A stretch of DNA of 64,000 nt, taken from NCBI GenBank assembly GCA_029255685.2, contig CM055315.2, forward strand, positions 46,543,705 to 46,607,704, written 5' to 3'. Made by a program: the position numbers and the translations under genes. Under the pieces are notes generated by a model. It was not told the origin of the DNA and ran no database searches. It was given only the letters and a program-made list of their open reading frames with translations. This DNA comes from Silene conica (Eukaryota; Streptophyta; Magnoliopsida; Caryophyllales; Caryophyllaceae). Shown in pieces: positions 47,305-57,938 of the stretch. How positions within the stretch are numbered: the first letter of the stretch is position 1; each line of letters begins with the position of its first letter.

Positions 47305-48875
47305 GGGTACCAAAGATAAAATTTATAATTCCTAACCTTAACAATAGATAGTGAAAGTCAGGGTCGAACCACAAAGAGGTGGGGAATGTTTATTGTCTTA
47401 ATGTTAATGTTTGAAGGTAACAAATTTGGGGTTGATTGGTTGATTACTATATCTAAAGCAAAGATTAAAATAAAACAAGAATTAAAAGATGAGAATAAAA
47501 TATAATAAAAGAGGATGCTAGGATGTTTGGGTAATAAATAGCTAAGGTAAAATAAATCCTAAGGTCAACATGTATTGCAGTCGCGTAAGGGGGTGTAACA
47601 TATCTTTTTAGGTCTATGCTACCTAATAGCTCCTTTCGGCCTATGCTATTAGTTCCTAGGTCTCACAATTATTGGGTGTCAACAATAAGGGTGATTCCTA
47701 AATCCCAGGTTACATACCTTTCAGCCTTTAGTAACCTATCCGTCTTAAGGTGTAAACCAATGCCCTTCCCGTATCTTTCAATCTTGGGTAGGTCATTACT
47801 AACATCCTACAAGTCTCCTATTGGTCTCATTGCAGGATATTATAATTTATAAGAAAAGACGAAATAAGAAAACAGACGCGAGTGGTCGACCGACCGGCTA
47901 CTCCAGTCGGCCGACCACGGCCTCGGTCGACCGACCGACTATTCCAGTCGGCCGACCGGGGTCCTGCTACAGGTCGGGTTTTTCGGATTTTATTCACCTA
48001 TGCATATTATCCCCTACATCCTAACATATGAAAATTAGCTACTCATGACTGTTAAGACGAATATAAAATTGGGAATAAACATAGAGAACATAGTAAATAA
48101 ACTAAGCATGCAAGATTCAATAAGGCTTGGGATTCTAACTTAACAATTGTAATAAAAGCAATAAGAACAATAATAAAACTAGATCAAAGAGGAATTACCA
48201 CAATTGGAATTAAGGCAGAACTGAATAAACTTTATTGAATACTTGGGAACTATTGAAAGATTACAAAACTAAAGCTTGAATAAAACTCAATATGATAAAG
48301 ACTTGATACTAAAAGATTTTATAGATGAAAGATCTAAATAATCCAAGATAGTCGAAGATGCCAAACCCTAATCACAAGATTAGTTTATATAGGGTAAAAA
48401 ACTAAGAGTTTCCTTAAAATTCTAATTCTACTTTATTTCCGAAAAGAAAAGAAATCGCATGGGCTTTAATCTGGTCGGCCGACCCGTATAACTGGTCGGT
48501 CGACCACTTCTTGCTGGGCTTCTCTTATTTCCGGCTCTTTCGTGAAAATTGGACTTTATGAAAATCGGGCCTGGTCGGCCGACCCGTTTAGCTGGTCGGT
48601 CGACCGCTTCTGCACGGAAGTCTTCGGTTTTCTTCTGTTTTGACTCTTGGTACTTGATTTTGACTCCAGTTGACTTTCCATTTATTCCTTAATTAAGCGA
48701 AAGACTTGAGGATACGAATTTGGTGCTAAATTGCTTCTTTTCCGCATAAATCTGCAAAAGTGCATAAAAATACGAAAGTACACAATTTGTGGGAAATAAA
48801 GGCTAAAACATAGTGAATGAGCGACCAAATACGTGTAAAAATAGATGTAAAACATCATAAAATAGACACGTATCA
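47289..48875 (-). mobile_element. Solo LTR of an Athila/Tat-type element inside the reverse-transcriptase gene
   Basis: 1587 bp, from TGATGCCCGTCG to CACGTATCA, flanked by the target duplication GATGA (47284-47288 and 48876-48880). Read on the minus strand it starts TGATACGTGTCTATTTTATG and has GGTTCGACCCTGAC near its end, as Athila/Tat LTRs do. No internal region is present, so it is the product of LTR-LTR recombination. It contains GC-rich GGTCGACCGACC-type islands (47884-47966 and 48472-48610). Confidence 0.85.
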
Positions 48876-50980
48876 GATGACATACTCATCTATAGTCCAT
48901 CCGAGGAGGAACACCTTAAGCACCTCCAAATCTTGTTTGAAACACTTAGGGAGCACAAGTTGTATGGGAAGCTAGAGAAGTGCTCTTTTATGCAAAGGGA
49001 AGTTCAATTCTTGGGGTTCATCATTTCTGACCGTGGCATTTTGGTTGATCAAAAAAGATAAAAGCCATTGAGTCTTGGCCTATACCTAAGAACATAACGG
49101 AGGTGAGGAGTTTCCATGGCTTAGCATCCTTCTATAGGAGGTTCATCAAAGATTTTAGCACCATCATGGCTCCCATAACCGAGTGTATGAAGAAGGGGGA
49201 GTTCAAATGGACACCAAGGGCAGAAACTTCTTTCAATGATATCAAGAACAAGCTATGTGAGTCTCCTATTCTTTCCTTACCCAATTTCGAAAAGTTGTTT
49301 GAGGTTGAGTGTGATGCAAGTGGTGTTGGCATTGGGGCTGTCCTAGTACAAGAACACAAGCCCATAGCATACTTTAGTGAGAAGTTGAGTGGTGCTAAGC
49401 TCAACTATTCAACCTATGACAAAGAGTTTTATGCCATCATTAGAACCTTAAACCATTGGAGTCACTACCTTAAACCAAAGCCTTTTGTGTTACATTCTGA
49501 CCATGAGGCCCTCAAATACATCAATGGGCAACATAAGTTAAACCATAGACATGCTAAGTGGGTAGAGTTCCTCCAATCCTTTAACTTTTCAAGCAAATAC
49601 ATTGAGGGTAAGAACAATGTGGTAGCGGATGCTTTGTCTAGGAGGTCACTCATGTTGAGTTACATGGAGCAAAGGGTGCTTGGGTTTGAGTATATGAAGG
49701 AGCTTTATCATGAAGATGTAGACTTCAAGGAGGAGTGGGAGTTGCTCAATGAGGGGCGTGGGAAGGAAGGAGGCAAGTATTGGCTTCAAGAGGGGTTCTT
49801 GTTCTTGAGGAACCGATTGTGCATACCAAAGAGTCCCTATAGAAACTTGCTTGTGAAAGAGGTACATTCCAATGGGCTGGCCGGCCACTTTGGCATACAA
49901 AAGACCTATGACATCCTCCAAGAGCAATTCTATTGGCCTAAGATGCTTGGGGATGTGCAAGATGTGATCAAGAGGTGTGCTCCTTGTCAACATTCGAAGG
50001 CTCATTTCAAAAAAGCCCCCTACACACCCTTACCCGTCCCAAACAAGCCATGGGAGGACCTAAGTATGGATTTCATTGTTGCACTACCAAGAACTCAAAG
50101 AGGAAAGGATTCTATCATGGTGGTTGTGGATCGTTTTAGCAAGATGGCTCACTTCATTGCTTGCAAGAAAACAGAAGATGCTAGTAGTGTTGCCGAGCTA
50201 TACTTCAAGGAGATTGTCAAGTTACATGGTGTGCCAAGGTCCATTGTGTCGGATAGGGATACCAAGTTCGTGAGTCACTTTTGGAGGACCCTATGGAAGC
50301 TACTTAATACTAGACTCTTGTTTAGTACCTCTCATCATCCTCAAATCGATGGACAAACCGAGGTTACTAACAAGACTCTAGGGAAGATCCTAAGGTGTAT
50401 AGTGGCTAAGTCTTTGAAGGATTGGGATCTCAAGCTAGCTCAAGCCGAGTTTGCCTTCAATAGAGCCCCATCAACAAGCACGGGCAAGTCTCCCTTTGAG
50501 GTTGTGTATGGTGAGAACCCCCTCATACCTACTGATTTGGCTCATATCAAGAGGGTTTCCATGGATTATGATGCTAAGAAAAGAGTGGAACAAATGCTTA
50601 ACATCCACCAACAAGTGAAGAGGCAAATTGAGCGGTCCAATGAGCAATACAAAGCTCGTGCTAAGGGGAACAAGAACATCAAAAGCTTTGAACCGGGGGA
50701 CTTAGTATGGGTGCACTTAAGGAAAGAGAGGTTCCCACTCAAGAGGAAGAACAAGTTAATGCCTAGGGCAGATGGTCCTTTTGAGATCATTGAAAAACTT
50801 GGTCCAAATGCTTACAAAGTTGATCTTCCGGGAGAGTATGGAGTCCATGGCACCTTCAATGTGGGTGATTTGAGTCCATATTATGAAGACATGGAGGTTG
50901 AGGATGCACCGGATTTGAGGACAAATCCTTTTGAAGAAGGGGAGATTGAAATGAACAAAGGTGACCTATCTACTACCTAA
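48876..50980 (+). pseudogene. pol: Reverse transcriptase (3' part)-RNase H-integrase of the CRM-like element
   Basis: After the second GATGA copy the reverse transcriptase continues (ILIYS, LGFIIS). A one-base loss in the A run at 49051-49056 shifts the frame; from 49103 it is open for 625 codons. RNase H follows with ECDAS (Asp at about residue 71), TYDKEFYAI, HSDHEAL and VADALSRR. The integrase has an HHCC zinc finger (about 255-297) and the catalytic triad at about D322, D383 and E419 with the normal 35-residue D-E spacing. A GPFEIIEKLG...YKVDLPGEYGVHGTFNV end with DLRTNPFEEG follows. No classical chromodomain is seen, as in CRM elements. The stop lies 34 bp inside the 3' LTR. Confidence 0.9.
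50933..50946 (+). other. Polypurine tract of the CRM-like element, inside the pol frame
   Basis: GAAGAAGGGGAGAT directly precedes the 3' LTR and at the same time codes for the acidic E-E-G-E end of pol. Confidence 0.8.
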
Positions 50981-51767
50981 GTCAAGTCCAAGCTCTATTT
51001 CGTCCAAGGGGCTGCTCTAAGGCACTCTTAAGTCCTACCAAGTACATATCCTAAAGGGTGGGACATTTTTATGTCATGTTAAGTTATGTTATGTTAGTTT
51101 ATGCAAGCAAAACAAATCTGATGCTAAGGTAAATAAGGGGCCACGGCTAAGCACATGCTCAAGGTTCCTTATTTCCTCTTTTGTGGAGACATCATAGAAA
51201 GCTAAAGGGATCAAATGCCTAGAAAGGAAGGTCAACAAGGGCTGTTTCAAGCATAAAAAAGGAGCTGCAAAAGGGTCTGAAAAACTGTTTTGTGTAAGGT
51301 AAAGCAAGGCAAGGTCACTATCAATGTAAGAGCAGCCTGTTTTGCTCAGTTTTTAGCCCCAAGACAGCCGTTGCCAAGGCTTGTACTTAGCTTATTTTCT
51401 GAAACTTTTGTGCACCACAAGATTAACATGTAATGTAGGGTGTGGATTGGTTTGCTTGGCCTATAAAAGCATCCATTCTAACACTCACAAGGCAGATTGA
51501 ATTGAGCTTATAAATCAGAAACTTTTCTAAGTTTTCTAAACTACATTGCTTAGTGCTTGTAGAAGTCATTTGCTTAGTGTTTTGGCTTGTTATTTTGCTT
51601 TGCTTAGTGCTAGTAGGATAACTAGTTCTTGGTTAGTGGCTGTGTGCTTAACTAAGTCCATATCCCAAGTGAAAACATCACAAGAAACGACATACACAAA
51701 CCCCTCTAGACTTTCTGTTTTCGACTTCAAAAATGACTAAGTACTAAATCTAACTAGTTTTAGTTCA
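50947..51767 (+). repeat. 3' LTR of the CRM-like element
   Basis: 821 bp, about five substitutions from the 5' LTR. The first 34 bases are coding (last codons and stop of pol). A TATA box copy is at 51461-51470. Confidence 0.93.
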
Positions 51768-51772
51768 ACAAT

Positions 51773-52084
51773 CATATCATGCAGTGAGAATTTCAAATAG
51801 GTAATAAAATTCATTTATATAATTCTCGTTTGTATTTATTTCCAGGTTAACCGAGCTTTCGATGATCCAGACCATTCACAGTTACTGAAGTTAATAAGTT
51901 TGGATCGATTACACTGCAAACGACAAAGGTGAGTTTTTCAAGTGAATGGTCAACGGTTAAAACTTTATTCTGATGGTACCTTCATTGGCGTAATAAAGGA
52001 CGTTTATATCTTCACTGTTAATGATGAGTCCGATTAAAAGGTAAGACGATCGCGCAGACCGCTTAAATTAGCGCTATCGAGAGG
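51773..52084 (+). pseudogene. Athila-type integrase C-terminal remnant, second part
   Basis: Continues the remnant split at 44119: HIMQ, then an LYNSRL-x-LFPG segment with stops, which is the conserved basic integrase tail of Athila. Faint similarity continues to the end of the Athila polyprotein at about 52035. Element C follows directly. Confidence 0.6.
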
Positions 52085-53333
52085 CTGAAGGGTTTTTAGT
52101 TGCTCATAAACTAAATATGTAGTCATACTAATCTAAATACTTTAATTAACATTTTAATTAACTTATTTATGTGATCTTATGCATGCTAAAATAAGCGGAA
52201 ATAAGGAGATTTCGACCCTTACATTCGGTCCAAAACCATTGCTAGGATGATCTTCCAAAATGCTCAACAAGAACACCTCCTCTAAGATGGACCAAGACAA
52301 TCCCTTAACCAACCGAAATCTAGTAGTTGCTAGACTAGAAATCGGTTTCTCCTTAAATAATTCTAATCTCTCTAATTAGAATATCAATACTAATATTATA
52401 TCTTATTATTATTAGTATTTTTATTATTATCTCACAATAATAATATTTGAGGTTTTTATATTTTTCTCACCTTAGAAAAATTATGCAAGCATGAGGATTA
52501 GTTTGAATTATGAGCTACTTACATATTTATGTAAGTGGTGCTTAGGGTTAATGGGGGCCGGGTATGGGGAAGAACAAGAGGGAACCAATTCCCTTTCCCA
52601 TGTAATTAGGGTGGCTTGTAGGTGTTGGTCTCAAAAAACACTTTAATGATTGTGTTTTATTAATTAATAAATCACCCCTAATCACCTTCATTTAGCCGCC
52701 CAAAACCGGCACAAGATCGAGCATTCAAAATGGACTTAATTTTACCATTTTATCAACTTCACAATTGTATGTAATATAACATGTAACATGTCACAATATT
52801 GTAAAATAACAATTGTTTTAATTTAATCATACATATTTAACAAGTAAATATTATTCATAAATTAATAAATCATATTTATAAAGTTGATTAGTAATTCGAA
52901 ATTACTATAAAATGGTCATTCATCGTCAATACGATTTACAACTTTTGTAATAATTGTAACCCAATTCATTCTAATCACGATATTATAAAATATCGCTTGT
53001 TGTTTAACAATTGACACATTTCAATTTTAAACATAAATCTTACCATAAGATTTAACCTCTGATTTCCCGAGATACGGGTTTAGGGAATATGATCAAATCG
53101 TATCAATATACATTTGATCATTTTATCAATTAAGGGAATTGTCCTAAAGGTGTGACCTAAAGGGATCAACTGACCACCACCGTCATACGACAGTAATGTC
53201 AAACTCTAGCTAGCCAATCATTACCGATTAATGTTGGTCAGTTGACTAATATAAATCGTATCATCCCTTGCGCATTCTCGTCATGAGATTTAATTACGTG
53301 ATCGCACTATTGTTGAGGACACATTTCCCAACA
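52085..53333 (-). repeat. 3' LTR of element C
   Basis: About 1249 bp, from TGAAGGGTTTTTAGTTGCTC to TTCCCAACA, homologous to B's LTR on the other strand. The left boundary is judged from the TG end and the end of similarity; a few bases are uncertain. The hairpin copy is at 53166-53245. Confidence 0.75.
53166..53245 (-). other. Conserved LTR hairpin, element C copy
   Basis: Outer arms TCAACTGACCA (53166-53176) and TGGTCAGTTGA (53235-53245). Inner arms CAGTAATG (53191-53198) and CATTACCG (53219-53226), which on the sense (minus) strand pair with one G-U. Confidence 0.78.
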
Positions 53334-55702
53334 ATCTCCCACATGTCCTCGACAAGTGTGCGTCACCAATTCTCTTGTCCTATTACAATCTCCCACTCAA
53401 TGCAAGTTGTCTCTCTGAGGTCGTACTTGCATTTGATCATATCATGAGTGGTTTCCTCGATCTGGAGAATAACTGTTTGACCGGAATTATCTACCATAGA
53501 TACCTTCCGAGCGTGGCCACGCATTTCCAGTTAACTTCTCCTCAACTGGCCTTGAGATTTGAACAACCCTGACAAGGGGTGGACAATTTCTATCGCACTA
53601 CTTCCTTCAACCAGTCACAGTCAGTCACAACCCAAAGCAATCCCATTTGACTCCAGTTACGAAAAGTCATAGAGAATGGATCAAGGTTATGCCTAAACTG
53701 TACCATCTTGGGAGAGTAGTCTTTAGTCTAAGAATTGACTCACAAGAATACTATAGTAGCTCTCGCCACGACCCGGCTATTATAAAATTTCCATAACTCT
53801 ATAAGCGGTCACTTTGCCCGACAGAGTATCTCTTGCAGTCTGCCTATGTGATCGACTAGTCATCACATATGACTCTATGGCACTTGAACTTGCCATCAGT
53901 CGCCTCACATTCTAGTCGCTTTGAGACGTCACCTCATGTAAGTGGCTAGGGGCTATACTAAGTCAATCCAGTTCACTTATGGGGTTCAATATTGTCTCTC
54001 ACAACCCATTTGGATTTTGACAAAGTATCTTTCATCTTGAGTTAATTATAACTCAAATGACATTGTCATGCAAAAACAGTCAATACTATTTCATTGCATT
54101 TGATGCACGATCATCTATTTGTATTAGTGTTTTTCGAATAAACCTTTTTATTCATGATTGAAAAACTTATAAATTCTGGTCTCCTTCCGACTCATATTAT
54201 CCCACATAATATGGTCTTATTTGAGCACATATCTAGAACACTTTCTAGATTTTGAGTTTCCTTTCCTGAGGAAGGCTCCCACTGTTATCTTATAACTCGT
54301 GACGTATCGATATATTAGAGGGATTAAATAATCACTCGGAATCATCTAGTCACTTATGTGCTGAAATCTTATATTGCAGTTTTTAGTGATTTCATCACTC
54401 TTACTATTTTCAAACATCTCGGCTATTTCATAAAGGTTATTCATATCTAACCATTTTTGATTTCTAATGGGCGACCTTTTATTATCAATATAATAAAACT
54501 TCCCGTAAAGCTCCATCATCGTATGATATAAGGTATTTGATCATCTAGAATTTCAAACCTCTTATTCTTTACACCTTAAAGAATCACCCATCCTCTCTAA
54601 ATGGTAGGCTTAATTCTTTTAATGAACATTGCTTCCACTAAAATCAATATTACTCGATCTCTTAAATGAACTTTTCATTTCTCGCATGTAAATCTTTTAT
54701 TTATATCTTAATCATTATCACCATCACTATCCCTATAGTGATCTATTTCCATTCAATCAATCATCACCCTCTTTTCATGTCTTCGTTTCCTCGAGACGAA
54801 TATGACATGATAATTTCCTTATAACTACATTGAGAGAATTGAGATGATTTCTTCTCTTTTATCTTATAAACTTAGAAAAATCATTTATTAAGGAACCGGT
54901 CTTGCCTCCGTATAGATAGATGATTTCTCCTCTATTATCTTATAATCTTTAAAAAATCATTATCTCAAGGAGCCGATATTCCTTCCGAATTCATACGGGG
55001 TTTCATGTCTCCTCTCTTTGAAACAATGAACATAAAGAACCTTTCTTCGAGTGTCCTCCCGTAGTTTCTTCAGTGTCCTCTCGTAGTTTCTTCAATTCAT
55101 TTAGGGCTCTTCTTAAGACTCCCAAGTAGGAATCTTCTCTAAGATCCTTTATCATTGGTTTGCGATCGAAATATTTTCTCCCACTCTATCCTTCTAACAA
55201 TAACCTTTATTCGTTTAAGGATAGCTATTTCGATTAACCAATGCATATAAATGTTTGAAGTTTTATAGGTGTGATGAATACATTCTCATTTTCACTTAAA
55301 ATGAAAATCTTATAATGAACTAATATTGTCTCATTTTGATTGAAAGTATCTCATGGGGTGTAGTTCTCCGTTTTAATCAACACTTTGATTATATTAAATT
55401 GATCGTATCAAGGTTTATTGCGTGATAAAATCACTATTATTCATGTTTTAACAAGGTATGCAATTTATTTGAGAAATCAAGACATTGATTAAGAACAAAA
55501 GTAGTGACTCGGGTTGAAAACCTAGTCACCAATATCCAAAATTACAACCATTGTTTTAGGATTTTAATCCTTGTCTCACAAGAAAGTAAATTGTTCCATA
55601 AATAAAATGCAAAATATGAAAGAAGACGATATGAAAATTAGAGCCTAGCTCTTCAAGTCTTCGATCAATTGGATGCTACCGTAGCCATCCAAGTAAGGAA
55701 CC
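53334..55702 (-). other. 3' non-coding region of element C
   Basis: Matches B's 3' region in order and orientation. It contains the 12-bp palindrome GCGTGGCCACGC at 53511-53522 and one copy of the unit that is tripled in B. A locally duplicated block (CTTTATCTTATAA-type, near 54850-54965, and CCTCTCGTAGTTTCTT near 55050-55095) is specific to this copy. No gene seen. Confidence 0.7.
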
Positions 55703-56073
55703 TCATGCTTCCTTCTCCTTGCCCTTATCATTATTAGGAGGTGGCCCTTTAAAACAATTAAAAAGGGTAAATATCAACACATTTGTATCACTATACATAA
55801 GTTGATAAATGACATGAATTATAAACGAGAATTATTACCTACGGCGGTTGCCTTCCCATTTTTGAGATCGCTTTAAGTATTTGGGGCAATTACGCTTCCA
55901 ATGACCGATCCTCGTGCAATAATGGCACTTGTCTTCGGATTTCGAAGACGAGGTGGAAGCGCCTTTTGAAAAGGTCTTTTCTTTAGTCGCTTTGGGCTTG
56001 AACGTTTTCTTGCCCTTGCCTTTAAAAGCATTTTTCTTGAAACTCATTTTCCCTTTCTTTTCGATGTTTAAAA
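55703..56073 (-). pseudogene. gag: Gag 3' part of element C (truncated by D, frameshifted)
   Basis: From the D insertion at 56073 the Gag frame reads through the Lys-rich linker and the zinc knuckle CHYCTRIGHWKRNC, identical to B's. One extra A in the codons after PKYL shifts the frame, which ends at 55835. The predicted last exon is still recognisable (acceptor TTTTAAAG, then 55746-55703) with a DKGKEKEA tail, so the exon structure seen in A and B is conserved here. Not functional in this copy. Confidence 0.75.
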
Positions 56074-57075
56074 TGTGGGGAATAAAGCATGTATTCGCCC
56101 CAAACTTGCAGGATTATAATGAAACATACAATTGTGATTATAGTCATAAGTTAATTAAAAGCATGAAAAAGAAATCAACCTTTGGTCCTTTGGGCTTATG
56201 GCCTAAGAACAGGAATTAAAGTAAATTCCCTCCTATAACTTGCACCCAAGACTTGATTGAGATGATGCCGCGTGTGCTAGAAAATACTCTCCAATTGCCT
56301 TGCAATATGGGGAGAGCCTTTTGAGGTTTTAGATGTGAGATCTGAGTTTTGGGAAAAAGATGTTCTCAAAACCCTAATTATTCTTGAGATCTGTTTTAAT
56401 CAGTAAAACAATCAGTCCTCACAAAAGGAGAAGTTCTCTCCTTTTGTAATACTTGGCCGGCCGAGATTGGTCTTGGGTAGGAGTGGGCTTTCCACTCTTA
56501 CCTTATTCCAATGCATGATTCGACCCATTTTGCTAAAATATAATTTGCGGGTATTTATTATAAATCGCACACATGTTATCAGATATTAATACAGTCGATA
56601 TATTAATAATGGTCTGATAAAATACGATATTGTATAATTGGCCAAATTAATATAACTGTTTATATTAATACGCAAATTCAATATTTAATTAAATATAACT
56701 GCTTGTATTTAATTTTATGAATTAATCATGTAATCCGCATTAGCTAAAATTATTTAATCCATATTAAATAATAATCTCAACATCTCATTGACTAATTTAA
56801 TAGTCAATACCTCTGACTAACTGTTTAGTCATATCCGGCATAAATGTGACTGTATTTTCATACCTTCACATCTCTCAAACGTGTCCTATAGGTGTGACGT
56901 ATAGGGACCAGTTGATCACCGCCATCCGTATGACAATAACGTCAAACTTATCTAGCAAGCCAACCGTTATTGATAAACGTGGATCAACTGATAATAATAC
57001 AAAAGTATGCCCTTGTGATCCTTTAAGAGATTTAGTAAGTCATTGTACTAACTGTCAATGACACCAGCCCCAACA
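56074..57075 (-). repeat. 3' LTR of element D
   Basis: 1002 bp, TGTGGGGAAT to CCCCAACA. The hairpin is at 56909-56990. The 96-codon plus-strand frame at 55929 crosses the C/D junction and is an artefact. Confidence 0.9.
56909..56990 (-). other. Conserved LTR hairpin, element D copy
   Basis: Outer arms CAGTTGATC (56909-56917) and GATCAACTG (56982-56990). Inner arms CAATAACG (56934-56941) and CGTTATTG (56965-56972), all Watson-Crick. Compared with A the arms change at several positions, always on both sides. Confidence 0.8.
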
Positions 57076-57938
57076 ATCTCCCACTTGTCCGTACAAGGGT
57101 ATGTGCAATGACGTTATCACACTACATGTGGAGGACACAAGTCTCCAACAAACTCTCACTTGTCCGTACAAGTGTAGGTGCGATAACCGAATCTCATATC
57201 CTTTTAAAATTTCTCCCACTCAATGTAAGACAATTTGCAAATCCGCATTCGCAAAGGTCGTATCTCACAAGCGATCTGTATCAAGAGTGGTTTCCCCGAC
57301 TAGAGAGTAACTTAACTGATAAAACGAATCTGTATTCGAGCATGGCCATGCATTTCAGTTACTACTCCTCGAGTGGCCCTGAGAAATGATAAAATCCTGA
57401 TAAGGGTTTGGATATTTCCCTCAACTCGAATCCTGCCGATATCGCGCAGCATGAAATAACCCAGAAAAAATCCTCTTGGCCCCTGTTACGGTGACCGTGG
57501 GAAAGAAACCAAAGTTACCCAAAATCTGCCTTAATCTCAAGAGACAGTTGAAAGTCAAAAGACTCGACTCTAAGGAACACTATGGAGGTCCTATCCACGA
57601 CCCGGCACCCAATGTTATAAAACATTTAGGACTCCATAACGTTGTCACGGGGTGTCCTACGAGATATCCGTATAACTCGCCTTTGTGATTGGTCAGTCAG
57701 CCGCGTGACTTATGGCTCGTTGAACCCACCATCAACCAACGTCACAAAATGATTACCTGAGTTATCAGCTCAAGTGGGTAATCAAGGACCAAAACGATGT
57801 AATGTTAATCAGTTCACTTTGTGGTGTTCAAAATTGGCGTACAATTCCACATGAAAAACAAAACATTTTATATCATAACAATAAGGTTGAATAGAGTACA
57901 CGAGAAAATGAATTATTACATGAATTCATAAAAGAGTA
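57076..57938 (-). other. 3' untranslated region and polypurine tract of element D
   Basis: No gene; short plus-strand frames are chance. Next to the LTR the minus strand reads ACAAGTGGGAGAT, the same tract as in A and B. The palindrome GCATGGCCATGC is at 57340-57351 within a block (CTCCTCGAGTGGCC nearby) shared with A and B. Confidence 0.75.
57340..57351. other. 12-bp palindrome of element D, compensatory variant
   Basis: GCATGGCCATGC; the third and tenth bases differ from A/B/C (G to A and C to T), and the palindrome stays perfect. Confidence 0.75.

Larger units (their letters stand above)
44120..51767 (+). mobile_element. CRM-like chromovirus (Ty3/gypsy), complete ends but inactivated
   Basis: 7648 bp, with 821-bp LTRs at 44120-44940 and 50947-51767, ACAAT target duplications at 44115-44119 and 51768-51772, a Met-tRNA primer site, and gag-pro-rt-rh-int order. 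The pol frame runs about 34 bp into the 3' LTR, and its C-terminus has DLSPYYED...DLRTNPFEEG, like centromeric (CRM) elements. About five LTR differences indicate a young insertion. It is broken by a solo LTR at 47289-48875 and a one-base loss near 49051. Confidence 0.92.
52085..56073 (-). mobile_element. Element C: B-related gag-only copia element, split by element D
   Basis: The left LTR, polypurine tract and 3' region match B's in reverse orientation, with clearly more divergence than between B's own LTRs. The element enters its gag at 55834 and is cut at 56073 by D. The rest (gag N-terminus, leader, 5' LTR) should lie right of D outside the window. Confidence 0.8.

Noticed and set aside
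44120..51767. Endogenous pararetrovirus or other plant virus origin for the pol genes
   Set aside because: LTRs, target duplications, integrase and gypsy/copia domain orders identify retrotransposons; no movement protein, coat protein or transactivator is visible.
57108..57389. Plus-strand frames of 60-95 codons between 56846 and 57688
   Set aside because: They are antisense to element D's 3' region and lack domains.
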